Of a stretch of 8,226 nucleotides of DNA, positions 1-5,726 are shown one piece after another; the stretch's first letter is position 1, and each line of letters starts with the position of its first letter. The notes under the pieces were generated by a model. That model was given only the letters and a program-made list of their open reading frames with translations. It had not been told where the DNA came from and did not search any database. Made by a program: the position numbers and the translations under genes. Source of the stretch: JBCCRV01 sp047619315 (GTDB lineage: Bacteria; Myxococcota_A; Polyangia; Polyangiales; Houyiibacteriaceae); the NCBI GenBank assembly GCA_047619315.1, contig JBLHKB010000316.1, positions 1 through 8,226 on the forward strand, read 5' to 3'.

Positions 1-1311
1 AGCGGCTCCGTGTCCGTCGTTGAGCCCAAGGGCGATCTCGGCGTTCTCTTGTCCGCGCTCGGCGTGACGGCGGAGTTCGGCTCGAATGCGCGTCGCCTCG
101 CCGACGAGCGCTGGGTCACTAGGTGTCACCACCTCAGCGACACCTTCCGCTTCATCGTCAGCTGTCTCGCTTATCGCTGCTTGTGCGGCGGCAATGCGCG
201 CTTCGATATCCGACGCTTGAAAAGCGAGCATTTGCGCCCAGTACACCTCAGCACGCGCGATGGCGGCATACACCGCTGGGTCTTCGGGCGCGACGGCGGA
301 GGCACGAGTGTAGGCACGGATTGCGTCATCGTAGCCATCGACGGTGCCAAGCCCGAACGCTGCTTCCCCTTCTTCTAAGAAAGCGGCCGCAGGGTTTTCA
401 ACGGCTAATCCCAGAAGAGGTCCAACTTGGTCCCAGAGCAGTGCGGCGGTTACTCCGCCTGCTGCCAATAGAATAATCGCTACCCAGAGGAACGGTCGGC
501 CCCCTCCACCGCGTGGAACCACTGGCTCCTCTTCGTCGTCGATGTAGAGTGAGGCTGTTGCCGCTGGACGCCCGACTTGGGGCGCGGGCTCATCCAATCG
601 TGGGGCACGTCCGACGGTCGCGGGCGGAGGCGCATCGGAGATTTTCGGCGTGCGCTGTGGCGCGACCTGAGTCGCTGCATTCCCGTCGATCCGCGGCGCT
701 ACATTCACCGGGCGCGTTGGCGGAGTCGATGGCGCAGTCGGCGTTGGCGGGCGTGGTTTGGGCGGCGCCAATCTGGCAGGCACGGGTCTTGGCTTGGGCG
801 GTGCCGGCTGTGGTGGCGCCGCTGGCTTCGGTGCGGCGGGTGCTGGTTTTGGTGGTGGAGGAGTGGGCTTTGGCGGTGCCGGCCTGGGGGAAGGCGCTGC
901 GCCTGTTTTCGGGGGCGGCGCCTTACCAACGCCGAACAGCGTTTGCTTACGTCCATCCGTTGGTCCCGGGGCGCTACTTTCGGCGGTACGCGACGCCTCC
1001 GCAGCCTGGAAAAAAGTGCGGAGCTCTGCGATGTCGCCGAGTCGCTTCCATGCCTCGCCGGAGCGCGAGATGCGGTCGTTTTCTTCGACGTGACCCTTGG
1101 TGATCGCCTGTTGGAGTTCACGAAGCGATGCGAGCGTCTGTTCGCTTCCGTCGCCACGTCGGAGGATCCAAGGTCGTTCCCCCTCACCTTCATTGCGGTA
1201 GACCTTGAAGAGGTGACCACAGTTGGTGCATTTGACGGTAGTCCCGCGTTCCGAGACGAGGGTCTCGTCAAACTCGTACTCGGTTGAGCAGCGTTCGCAG
1301 GTTACGTCCAT
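1..1311 (-). CDS. Zinc-ribbon/GYF-like/proline-rich single-pass membrane protein with TPR (3' end outside window)
   Basis: The reading frame is open from ATG at 1311 to the left edge: 437 residues and no stop, so the C-terminus is missing. The first ~37 residues form an MJ0042-type zinc ribbon with cysteines C5, C8, C28 and C31, followed by HLFKVYR. Residues ~46-100 resemble a GYF_2-like domain (starts PWILRRGDG, ends GDIAELRTFF). Residues ~130-235 are Pro/Ala/Lys-rich with repeated APPKP units. An acidic patch (IDDEEEP) comes before one hydrophobic span at ~272-293 (FLWVAIILLAAGGVTAALLW). A TPR-like helical pair follows at ~303-350 (AFLEEGEAAFG, DDAIRAYTRASAVAPEDPAVYAAIARAEVY). The predicted topology puts the zinc ribbon in the cytoplasm and the TPR in the periplasm. 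ZnR-GYF-Pro-rich-TM order is known from myxobacterial AgmX/GltJ, whose ZnR and GYF domains contact MglA/MglB. The TPR part is not typical of that protein, so I assign no symbol. It is transcribed divergently from deoC. Plus-strand open frames across 500-1290 are shadows of the GC-rich proline codons. Confidence 0.87.
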   Translation of the reverse strand, partial: MDVTCERCSTEYEFDETLVSERGTTVKCTNCGHLFKVYRNEGEGERPWILRRGDGSEQTLASLRELQQAITKGHVEENDRISRSGEAWKRLGDIAELRTFFQAAEASRTAESSAPGPTDGRKQTLFGVGKAPPPKTGAAPSPRPAPPKPTPPPPKPAPAAPKPAAPPQPAPPKPRPVPARLAPPKPRPPTPTAPSTPPTRPVNVAPRIDGNAATQVAPQRTPKISDAPPPATVGRAPRLDEPAPQVGRPAATASLYIDDEEEPVVPRGGGGRPFLWVAIILLAAGGVTAALLWDQVGPLLGLAVENPAAAFLEEGEAAFGLGTVDGYDDAIRAYTRASAVAPEDPAVYAAIARAEVYWAQMLAFQASDIEARIAAAQAAISETADDEAEGVAEVVTPSDPALVGEATRIRAELRRHAERGQENAEIALGLNDGHGAA

Positions 1312-1320
1312 TCGGCGGGG

Positions 1321-1329
1321 ACGATACCA
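1321..1329 (-). promoter_or_regulatory. Candidate extended -10 of the zinc-ribbon gene
   Basis: Read on the minus strand this is TG-G-TATCGT, an extended -10-like element whose hexamer ends 9 nt before the ATG at 1311. No Shine-Dalgarno is visible in those 9 nt (CCCCGCCGA), so transcription would start only a few nucleotides before the start codon. The assignment rests on motif likeness and position alone. Confidence 0.35.
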
Positions 1330-1339
1330 TCGTTTCGAG

Positions 1340-1370
1340 TCACAAATAGGACGTTCGCGGTTCTTTGTGA
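1340..1370. promoter_or_regulatory. Inverted repeat TCACAAA-N17-TTTGTGA in the divergent promoter region
   Basis: Perfect 7-bp arms lie at 1340-1346 and 1364-1370, with centres 24 bp apart, in the middle of the 85-bp gap between the divergent zinc-ribbon gene and deoC. On each strand the outward-facing arm reads TTTGTGA and stands 13 bp (minus) or 14 bp (plus) before the -10-like hexamer of the gene on that side. The arms could be regulator half-sites or atypical -35 elements. They look like CRP-family TGTGA half-sites, but facing outwards, so the canonical TGTGA-N6-TCACA order is not met. Confidence 0.35.
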
Positions 1371-1381
1371 ATCTCGGTGAG

Positions 1382-1390
1382 TGCTATGGT
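1382..1390 (+). promoter_or_regulatory. Candidate extended -10 of deoC (TGCTATGGT)
   Basis: TG-C-TATGGT matches an extended -10, with 4 of 6 in the hexamer, and ends 6 nt before the deoC ATG at 1397. A start of transcription ~7 nt downstream would fall on the ATG itself, giving a leaderless mRNA. Caveat: GCTATGG occurs twice here (1383-1389 and 1394-1400), the second copy holding the start codon, so the match may be partly fortuitous. Confidence 0.35.
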
Positions 1391-1396
1391 CCAGCT

Positions 1397-2077
1397 ATGG
1401 CTAAATTGGTGCGTGGAGACCTCGCTTCTTTTATTGACCACACCGCCCTAGACCCGACGCTGGGCGGCGAACGGATCGATCGTTTGTGCGATGAAGTCGC
1501 GGAATTTGGGTTCGCGAGTGCGTGCATCGCGAGCCGATGGGTGGCACGGGCCCATAAACGTCTGGGAAACCAGGGTAGGGTGTGCTCGGTGGTCGGGTTT
1601 CCCCACGGAGACTCCTCATGGCGGGCAAAAGTGGCCGAAACTCGGCAGGCCGTGTCGGAGGGTGCGGTGGAGATCGACATGGTCGTGGCCTTTGGAGCGC
1701 TGATTCACGGTGAAGATGATGCGGTGTTTCGGGAGATCGAAGCGGTCGTGCGGGCAGCCGAGGGGGCCGTGGTGAAAGTCATCCTTGAGACTGCAAGGCT
1801 GACCCACCCACAATTGCTTCGTGGATGCCAACTCACGAAGGATGCGGGTGCCGGGTTTGTGAAGACGTCGACGGGATTCGGTCCAGGCGGTGCAACAGTT
1901 GAGGTCGTGGCGGCCATGCGGGCCGCTGTCGGGCCCGAAATGGGGGTAAAAGCATCCGGCGGAGTTCGCAGCGCGGCGGATGCCGATGCCATGATCCTGG
2001 CTGGCGCGACTCGCCTCGGCGCTAGTTCTGGTGTGATCATCGTCTCTGGTGGAACAACCGACGGTTCCTACGGATGA
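1397..2077 (+). CDS. deoC: Deoxyribose-phosphate aldolase
   Basis: DeoC is a cytoplasmic class I aldolase that splits 2-deoxy-D-ribose 5-phosphate into glyceraldehyde 3-phosphate and acetaldehyde, the last step of deoxynucleoside catabolism. The 226-residue product has the usual length of the short bacterial form and spans a whole TIM barrel. Visible family motifs are FIDHTAL (12-18), VVGFPHG (65-71), EIDMV with catalytic Asp94, VKVILET (126-132), the Schiff-base lysine Lys156 in FVKTSTGFG, the relay lysine Lys185 in GVKASGGVR, and a C-terminal phosphate-binding GASSGV (208-213). ATG 1397 is chosen because the homologous N-terminus begins just after it; the same frame is open further upstream but encodes nothing DeoC-like. 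The only SD-like GGTGAG lies 15 nt away, so it is weak. The stop overlaps the start of the next gene (ATGA), so the two are probably translated together. Confidence 0.97.
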   Translation: MAKLVRGDLASFIDHTALDPTLGGERIDRLCDEVAEFGFASACIASRWVARAHKRLGNQGRVCSVVGFPHGDSSWRAKVAETRQAVSEGAVEIDMVVAFGALIHGEDDAVFREIEAVVRAAEGAVVKVILETARLTHPQLLRGCQLTKDAGAGFVKTSTGFGPGGATVEVVAAMRAAVGPEMGVKASGGVRSAADADAMILAGATRLGASSGVIIVSGGTTDGSYG

Positions 2078-2502
2078 AGCTGCCTATCGCCGGTCAGTCC
2101 TCGCCAAAGAAGGAAGAACGCACCTTCGCGCCTGCCCACGCGCTTATGCGTTCACTGGTGATCGTGACGGACCCAGTCGTTTCGATTTGGCCGTTTCTTC
2201 AGGGTATCTCAATCCCCATTTATCGAGTCGCCGAAGCGAAAAAGTGGACAAAACAAGCGGTTTTGCAGCCCATCTCTCATCACGAGCTTTCAGGAAGTCC
2301 CGCCGAAATCACAACCCACCTTCAGGGTCAAAAGTGCATTCTCTTGGGGGATTGGGTGGCCTCGTGGGCCCAAGTTGCCTGTCGAATCCGGCTCACAAAA
2401 GGTCAGATTCAAAGTTCTAACCAAACAAGCGTGCCGTGGGACCTTGTTCTCTCGGACGCCCGCCCCAAAGTACTAGAAGACCTTCTTCAGAAGATCCTTT
2501 AG
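2074..2502 (+). CDS. Uncharacterised 142-aa protein translationally coupled to deoC
   Basis: I do not recognise this protein. The ATG at 2074 overlaps the deoC TGA as ATGA, and the ORF runs 142 codons to TAG at 2500-2502. The first ~24 residues are polar (MKLPIAGQSSPKKEERTF), and an in-frame ATG at 2146 (residue 25) could be the true start. The rest looks like a small alpha/beta fold: hydrophobic strands SLVIVTD (27-33), SIPIYRVAE (46-54) and QKCILLGDW (86-94), a segment WVASWAQVACRI (94-105), and a charged C-terminal helix (VLEDLLQKIL). It is rich in tryptophan (W39, W58, W94, W98, W122). There is no signal peptide or clear TM, so it is probably cytoplasmic. Codon use is a little more AT-rich than in its neighbours. 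Overlap and shared direction suggest co-expression with deoC. It does not resemble cytidine deaminase or a nucleoside phosphorylase, the common deoC partners. Confidence 0.62.
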   Translation: MKLPIAGQSSPKKEERTFAPAHALMRSLVIVTDPVVSIWPFLQGISIPIYRVAEAKKWTKQAVLQPISHHELSGSPAEITTHLQGQKCILLGDWVASWAQVACRIRLTKGQIQSSNQTSVPWDLVLSDARPKVLEDLLQKIL

Positions 2503-2518
2503 GGGTCGATGAAGCTGG

Positions 2519-2543
2519 GCGAAACGGTGCGTTTCCGTTTCGC
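2519..2543 (+). terminator. Stem-loop after the deoC operon, probable terminator
   Basis: GCGAAACGG (2519-2527) and CCGTTTCGC (2535-2543) are perfect 9-bp arms around a 7-nt loop (TGCGTTT). The hairpin starts 16 nt after the stop of the 142-aa gene and is followed by TTATTAATAGG, a short and interrupted T-rich run. Position and stem strength favour a terminator; the weak T-tract makes its efficiency uncertain. An alternative inner pairing GAAACG/CGTTTC (2521-2526/2530-2535) also exists. Confidence 0.5.
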
Positions 2544-2561
2544 TTATTAATAGGGGTCGCA

Positions 2562-2591
2562 TTGCGGAAGCCGGGCGGGATCTGATACTAT
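2562..2591 (+). promoter_or_regulatory. Candidate sigma-70-like promoter of citrate synthase
   Basis: TTGCGG (2562-2567) could be a -35. It is followed by TGATACTAT (2583-2591), which offers either GATACT at 16 bp spacing or TG-A-TACTAT (extended -10) at 18 bp. Transcription would start near 2596-2598, giving a ~45-nt leader that holds the ribosome binding site. It lies downstream of the deoC-operon hairpin, consistent with citrate synthase being a separate transcription unit. Confidence 0.4.
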
Positions 2592-2620
2592 CCGCCGACT
2601 TTCTGGCGGTATCGTCCGCC
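2592..2620 (+). promoter_or_regulatory. CCGCC-GGCGG-CCGCC alternating hairpin segments before citrate synthase
   Basis: Three short segments, CCGCC (2592-2596), GGCGG (2605-2609) and CCGCC (2616-2620), allow the middle one to pair with either flank: loop GACTTTCT (8 nt) on the left, TATCGT (6 nt) on the right. The region lies between the candidate -10 and the Shine-Dalgarno AAGGA (2634-2638). It could be an operator or a small leader structure, but short GC-rich inverted repeats are also expected by chance in this genome. Confidence 0.25.
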
Positions 2621-2642
2621 TCCACCCACTGAAAAGGAAATT

Positions 2643-3776
2643 ATGGCGAACCAGCCTGAATTCGTACCTGGACTCGCAGGCATTCCCTGCGCCAAATCCC
2701 GTGTTTGCTTCATCGACGGAAGCAAAGGCATCCTCCAGTACCGCGGATATCCGATTCAGGACTTGGCGGCGAGCTGTTCCTTCGAGGAAACAGTCCACCT
2801 GCTGCTCTTTGGCTCCCTGCCTGATGCGGACGCCCTCAAGGCGTTTTCGGCCGAGCTAGCCGAAGCACGAGCATTGCCTGACAGTGTGATTGCGACCCTT
2901 CGGACGCTCCCCAAAGATGGCCATCCGATGGACGCACTGACCGTCGCTGTCGCTGCGATGGGAATGCACTTTCAAGGTGATCATGTGGAGGACGAGCCGT
3001 TTCGGCGTCACTGCGCGATTCACCTTGTCGCGAAGCTACCGACGATTGTCACCAGCTGGCATCGTGTTCGCCAAGGCCTCGAACCCGTGGCTCCTCGGGC
3101 GGACCTCAGCCACGCGGCAAACTTCCTCTACATGCTGGAGGGCGAGGCGCCGGACGAGCTTGCTGCAGAGGTCGTCGACGTAGCACTTACGCTCCATGCA
3201 GAGCACTCGATGAACGCCTCGACTTTCACCGGTCGTGTCACCGCATCGACACTCGCAGACCCGTTTGCGTCCGTGGCTTCCGCTATTGGCAGTCTCTCGG
3301 GGCCTCTTCATGGTGGTGCCAACGAGCGCGTGCTCGCGACCCTTCGTGGCATCGGCGACACATCAAGCGACGGCGTGCAAAAGTGGGCCGAAGAGCGTCT
3401 CGCGAACAAAGAGAAGATCATGGGCTTCGGCCACCGGGTCTACAAAGTGAAGGACCCACGCGCGACGATCCTTCAGGGCCTCGCGACAAAGATGTTCAAG
3501 AAGCTTGGTCCCACGCCCATCTATGACGTGGCGACACGCCTCGAGACAGCGATGGAAGCCCTCGTCGGAGACAAGGGAATCTACCCCAACGTCGATTTCT
3601 ACTCCGGGATTGTCTACGAGAAGCTTGGTATTCCCGTGGATATCTTCACGCCTGTTTTTGCTATCGCTCGTGTCTCCGGATGGCTTGCGCATCAGCTAGA
3701 GCAGCTGGACGGCAACCGGATCTTCCGTCCTTCGCAGATTTACGTCGGCGACCGCGACCTAACGATTTCAGCGTAG
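2643..3776 (+). CDS. gltA: Citrate synthase, short form
   Basis: Citrate synthase condenses acetyl-CoA with oxaloacetate to citrate, the entry step of the TCA cycle, in the cytoplasm. The 377-residue product is the short bacterial form (E. coli GltA is about 427 residues) and begins directly with VPGLAGIPCAKSRVCFIDG, so it lacks the N-terminal extension of NADH-regulated enzymes. Family landmarks: ILQYRGYPI (30-38), AEHSMNASTF (186-195, conserved His188), GPLHGGANERV (220-230, catalytic His223), GFGHRVYK (261-268, His264-Arg265), and NVDFYSG (316-322, catalytic Asp318). ATG 2643 is supported by AAGGA at 2634-2638, 4 nt upstream, the clearest Shine-Dalgarno in the window. Methylcitrate synthase (PrpC) shares this fold and length. 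No prpB/prpD genes lie nearby, so citrate synthase is preferred, but the sequence alone does not exclude dual activity. It converges on apbE with 20 bp between the stops. Confidence 0.96.
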   Translation: MANQPEFVPGLAGIPCAKSRVCFIDGSKGILQYRGYPIQDLAASCSFEETVHLLLFGSLPDADALKAFSAELAEARALPDSVIATLRTLPKDGHPMDALTVAVAAMGMHFQGDHVEDEPFRRHCAIHLVAKLPTIVTSWHRVRQGLEPVAPRADLSHAANFLYMLEGEAPDELAAEVVDVALTLHAEHSMNASTFTGRVTASTLADPFASVASAIGSLSGPLHGGANERVLATLRGIGDTSSDGVQKWAEERLANKEKIMGFGHRVYKVKDPRATILQGLATKMFKKLGPTPIYDVATRLETAMEALVGDKGIYPNVDFYSGIVYEKLGIPVDIFTPVFAIARVSGWLAHQLEQLDGNRIFRPSQIYVGDRDLTISA

Positions 3777-3784
3777 CGTCCAGA

Positions 3785-3814
3785 TGCGTGGGTGTCTCAG
3801 AGGGCGCCCACGCA
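3785..3814. terminator. Stem-loop between convergent citrate synthase and apbE
   Basis: TGCGTGGG (3785-3792) and CCCACGCA (3807-3814) are perfect 8-bp arms, and G-T wobbles and G-C pairs extend the stem inward to a short loop around 3798-3801. It lies 8 nt past the citrate synthase stop and overlaps the apbE stop (minus strand, 3797-3799). Being palindromic it could act on transcripts from both sides. Neither side has a T-tract, so it may protect 3' ends or need Rho rather than being a classic intrinsic terminator. Confidence 0.45.
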
Positions 3815-4897
3815 GTTCGGAAGACGTCCCTGTTCGTCTAGTTCCGTCCTCATGACGAGGTCGTCGCCAGTGCCGATGCGATGCAGCACGCAATCGCTTC
3901 CGACGATGACGGCCTTCACTTCGAAGGGGAGTGATTCGATCATCTCGATGGCGCGTTCGGGGCCAAGAACGAACGCAGCGGTTGAAAGAGCGTCGGCGTA
4001 GAGGCCGCTAGGCGCAACGAGTGTGACGCTCATGGCTCGTTCCACCGGTTCACCGGTCCGCGGGTCCAGGATGTGGTGCCAGCGCCGTCCATTTTCGTCG
4101 AAGTAGACGTTCTCGTAGTCGCCGGACGTAGAGATGGAGCCGCTCTCCGCCTCGAGGAAACCGAAGTAGGTTTCATTGGCGCGTGGATGCATGATGCCGA
4201 CGCGCCAGGCGCGGTCTTGGCGCCGACCACTGACTTGTACCTGACCCCCGGCGAAGAGCATGTAGTTTTCGATGCCGGCTTCACGCAGGATCTCACCGGC
4301 TCGGTCGAGGGCATATCCCTTGCCGATTCCGCCGGTTCCAATCTCCATGTTTCGGCGACCTAGGTAGATCGAGCGCGTCTCTTCGTTGATTTCGATGCGG
4401 CGGTAGTCGATGAGTGGAAGGCGTGACCGAATCTCACGTCGCTGCGGGATGCGCTGTTGGCCTGGTCGAAAATCATAGAGACCGCGCAGTGCGGCCCAAG
4501 AGAGATCAAAGCCACCCTCACTCCATTTGGAAACGTCGACGCCCGCGTTAACCACAGTGAAGACCTCTTCGGACGCGACGATGGGCGAAACGCCAGCGTT
4601 TCGATTGATGGCTGAGATTTCGGAGTCTTCACGCCATTCGGAGAGCACCGTCTCGAGTCGTTCGATCTCCTGAAGGGCCGCGTTCACGGCGGGCTCAGCG
4701 ACGGAGGGTGGAGCGTCGACATTGATAATGAAGATGGTGCCCATCAGTGGGCGTCGCCGAGTGAACAGCGGCGTAGGCTCGCTGGGGGCTTCTGGAGACT
4801 CTTCAATGCTGGGCACGCTGACCGTCTCGACGACGGGTGCCTGCTCTTCGTCACAGGCGGCGAACGTGAGTGTGAGGGCGATGACTATGAACTTCAT
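3797..4897 (-). CDS. apbE: FAD:protein FMN transferase, ApbE family lipoprotein
   Basis: ApbE enzymes transfer FMN from FAD to a Thr/Ser of exported or membrane proteins (for example RnfG/NqrC types) and need Mg2+. The product starts with a short lipoprotein signal (FIVIALTLTFAAC, Cys15), followed by a Pro/Glu-rich linker of about 30 residues, so it should be anchored on the outer face of a membrane. Asp follows the lipidated Cys. Family motifs in the 366-residue form: MGT (52-54), DSEISAIN (91-98), GGIGKGYALDR (189-199), GDYENVYF (259-266), HHILDPRTGEP (274-284), and Mg2+-site ADALSTA (301-307). The usual GGD segment reads GGQ (216-218). Start choice: ATG 4897 gives MKF; an in-frame GTG at 4909 would give 370 residues with a more basic n-region (MRRLMKF). 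The GTG overlaps a TATAGT -10-like box, which favours the ATG. There is no clear Shine-Dalgarno for either. It diverges from the DUF4159 operon. Confidence 0.95.
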   Translation of the reverse strand: MKFIVIALTLTFAACDEEQAPVVETVSVPSIEESPEAPSEPTPLFTRRRPLMGTIFIINVDAPPSVAEPAVNAALQEIERLETVLSEWREDSEISAINRNAGVSPIVASEEVFTVVNAGVDVSKWSEGGFDLSWAALRGLYDFRPGQQRIPQRREIRSRLPLIDYRRIEINEETRSIYLGRRNMEIGTGGIGKGYALDRAGEILREAGIENYMLFAGGQVQVSGRRQDRAWRVGIMHPRANETYFGFLEAESGSISTSGDYENVYFDENGRRWHHILDPRTGEPVERAMSVTLVAPSGLYADALSTAAFVLGPERAIEMIESLPFEVKAVIVGSDCVLHRIGTGDDLVMRTELDEQGRLPNCVGAL

Positions 4898-4907
4898 GAG
4901 ACGCCGC

Positions 4908-4913
4908 ACTATA
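4908..4913 (-). promoter_or_regulatory. Candidate -10 of apbE (TATAGT)
   Basis: The minus strand reads TATAGT, 5 of 6 to TATAAT, ending 10 nt before the ATG at 4897. No good -35 is visible 16-18 bp upstream. If used, transcription starts about 4 nt before that ATG, making the mRNA nearly leaderless and excluding the alternative GTG at 4909. Confidence 0.35.
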
Positions 4914-4927
4914 TCGTCATCGGGCGA

Positions 4928-4947
4928 CCCGTCGAGCGATAGACGGG
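4928..4947. promoter_or_regulatory. Inverted repeat CCCGTC-N8-GACGGG, possible operator
   Basis: Perfect 6-bp arms at 4928-4933 and 4942-4947 lie in the 76-bp gap between the divergent apbE and DUF4159 genes. The right arm overlaps the only -35-like hexamer (TAGACG, 4940-4945) for the rightward operon, a place where a repressor could act. Short GC-rich arms make chance occurrence possible. Confidence 0.25.
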
Positions 4948-4967
4948 CGCCGAAGAGCGGCTATGGT
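4940..4967 (+). promoter_or_regulatory. Candidate promoter of the DUF4159/VWA operon
   Basis: TAGACG (4940-4945; 4 of 6 to TTGACA), a 16-bp spacer, then TATGGT (4962-4967). The hexamer ends 6 nt before the GTG start at 4974, the same hexamer and the same distance as upstream of deoC. The predicted transcript would begin at or next to the start codon. Confidence 0.35.
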
Positions 4968-4973
4968 AGCGCC

Positions 4974-5726
4974 GTGTCTCGCTATTGGGTCGCTGCTCTT
5001 ATCATTGCCTCGCTTGCACCGCCTCGGCATGCGGGCGCCTTCGGCGAAGCGACCGCAGTGGAGATTCGGTGTGTGGTGGTGGGCGCCTCAGAAGGGCCGC
5101 ATACGCCAGAGGCGGCCCGGCGCCTCGCTTGGGAAATGCGCCAGCGAACGAGCGTGGACACGGAACTCCAGTCGCGCGCCATTCGTCTCGATTCGGCAGA
5201 GCTTTTCCAGTCTCCGTTTCTCTATTGGCGGGGTGACGCTTCCTTTGCGCCGCTAAGCGAAGCTGAAATCGTTGGGCTAAGGCGGTTCTTGCAGTTCGGC
5301 GGCTTCCTGCTGATCGATGATGCTGCGCCGAACGGAAGCGACGGGTTCGATTCGTCTATCCGTCGGGCGATGAACCGTGCTTTGCCGGCAAGTCCGCTGG
5401 CGCCCCTTAGTAGTGGTCACGTGATCTACCGTTCCTACTACCTCGTGGATCGTCCTGTGGGACGCCGACGCGGTCCTGCTTCACTGGAGGCTGTCGTCCT
5501 CGAAGACCGAGTCGCGGTGGCGTATGGGCGACATGATTTCGGCGGCGCATGGGCCCGTGACAACCTTGGGAACTGGCTCTTCAACGTTGCGCCAGGCGGC
5601 GACCGACAGCGTGAACTCGCGATTCGTTTTGGCGTAAACGTACTCATGTACGCGCTGTGCCTCGACTATAAGGATGACCAAGTTCACGCGCCGTACATCA
5701 TGCGTCGTCGTGGCGGTACGCCATGA
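4974..5726 (+). CDS. Secreted DUF4159-family protein
   Basis: The product of 250 residues begins with a short signal-like segment (YWVAALIIASLAP, probable cleavage after HAGA, ~22). The rest matches the DUF4159 family: RTSVDTELQSRAIRLDSAELF (59-79), SPFLYWRGDASFAPLSEAE (80-98), LRRFLQFGGFLLIDDAA (102-118, Asp115-Asp116), a G/D-rich loop, then HVIYRSYY (149-156). A second half holds VAVAYGRHDFGGAW (180-193) and a conserved-looking C-terminus (FGVNVLMYALCLDYKDDQVH). The biochemical role of DUF4159 is unknown; members usually sit beside VWA/BatA-like membrane proteins, MoxR ATPases and DUF58 proteins. The GTG start is chosen because the signal segment follows it at once and upstream frame content is antisense to apbE. 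No Shine-Dalgarno is visible. The stop overlaps the next ATG as ATGA, so the two are coupled. Confidence 0.92.
   Translation: MSRYWVAALIIASLAPPRHAGAFGEATAVEIRCVVVGASEGPHTPEAARRLAWEMRQRTSVDTELQSRAIRLDSAELFQSPFLYWRGDASFAPLSEAEIVGLRRFLQFGGFLLIDDAAPNGSDGFDSSIRRAMNRALPASPLAPLSSGHVIYRSYYLVDRPVGRRRGPASLEAVVLEDRVAVAYGRHDFGGAWARDNLGNWLFNVAPGGDRQRELAIRFGVNVLMYALCLDYKDDQVHAPYIMRRRGGTP

Noticed and set aside
577..1287. Long plus-strand open frames (also 513-1103 and 758-1093) with Arg/Trp- or Gly-rich translations
   Set aside because: They lie opposite the zinc-ribbon gene. Its GC-rich proline/alanine codons read as low-complexity Gly, Arg and Trp on the other strand, and the minus frame has coherent domains (four-cysteine ribbon, TM, TPR).
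1386..1451. Short upstream ORF from the ATG within TATGGT before deoC
   Set aside because: It has no ribosome binding site, is out of frame with deoC and overlaps it. The ATG is better explained as part of the -10-like element or the GCTATGG repeat.
2049..2420. Alternative 123-codon frame overlapping deoC and the 142-aa gene
   Set aside because: Its translation is Ser/Arg-rich without strand or helix pattern, starts inside deoC, and stops short. The 2074 frame has alternating hydrophobic strands and the ATGA junction.
4073..4363. Plus-strand open frame within apbE
   Set aside because: It is antisense to the ApbE catalytic motifs and has no promoter, Shine-Dalgarno or family resemblance.
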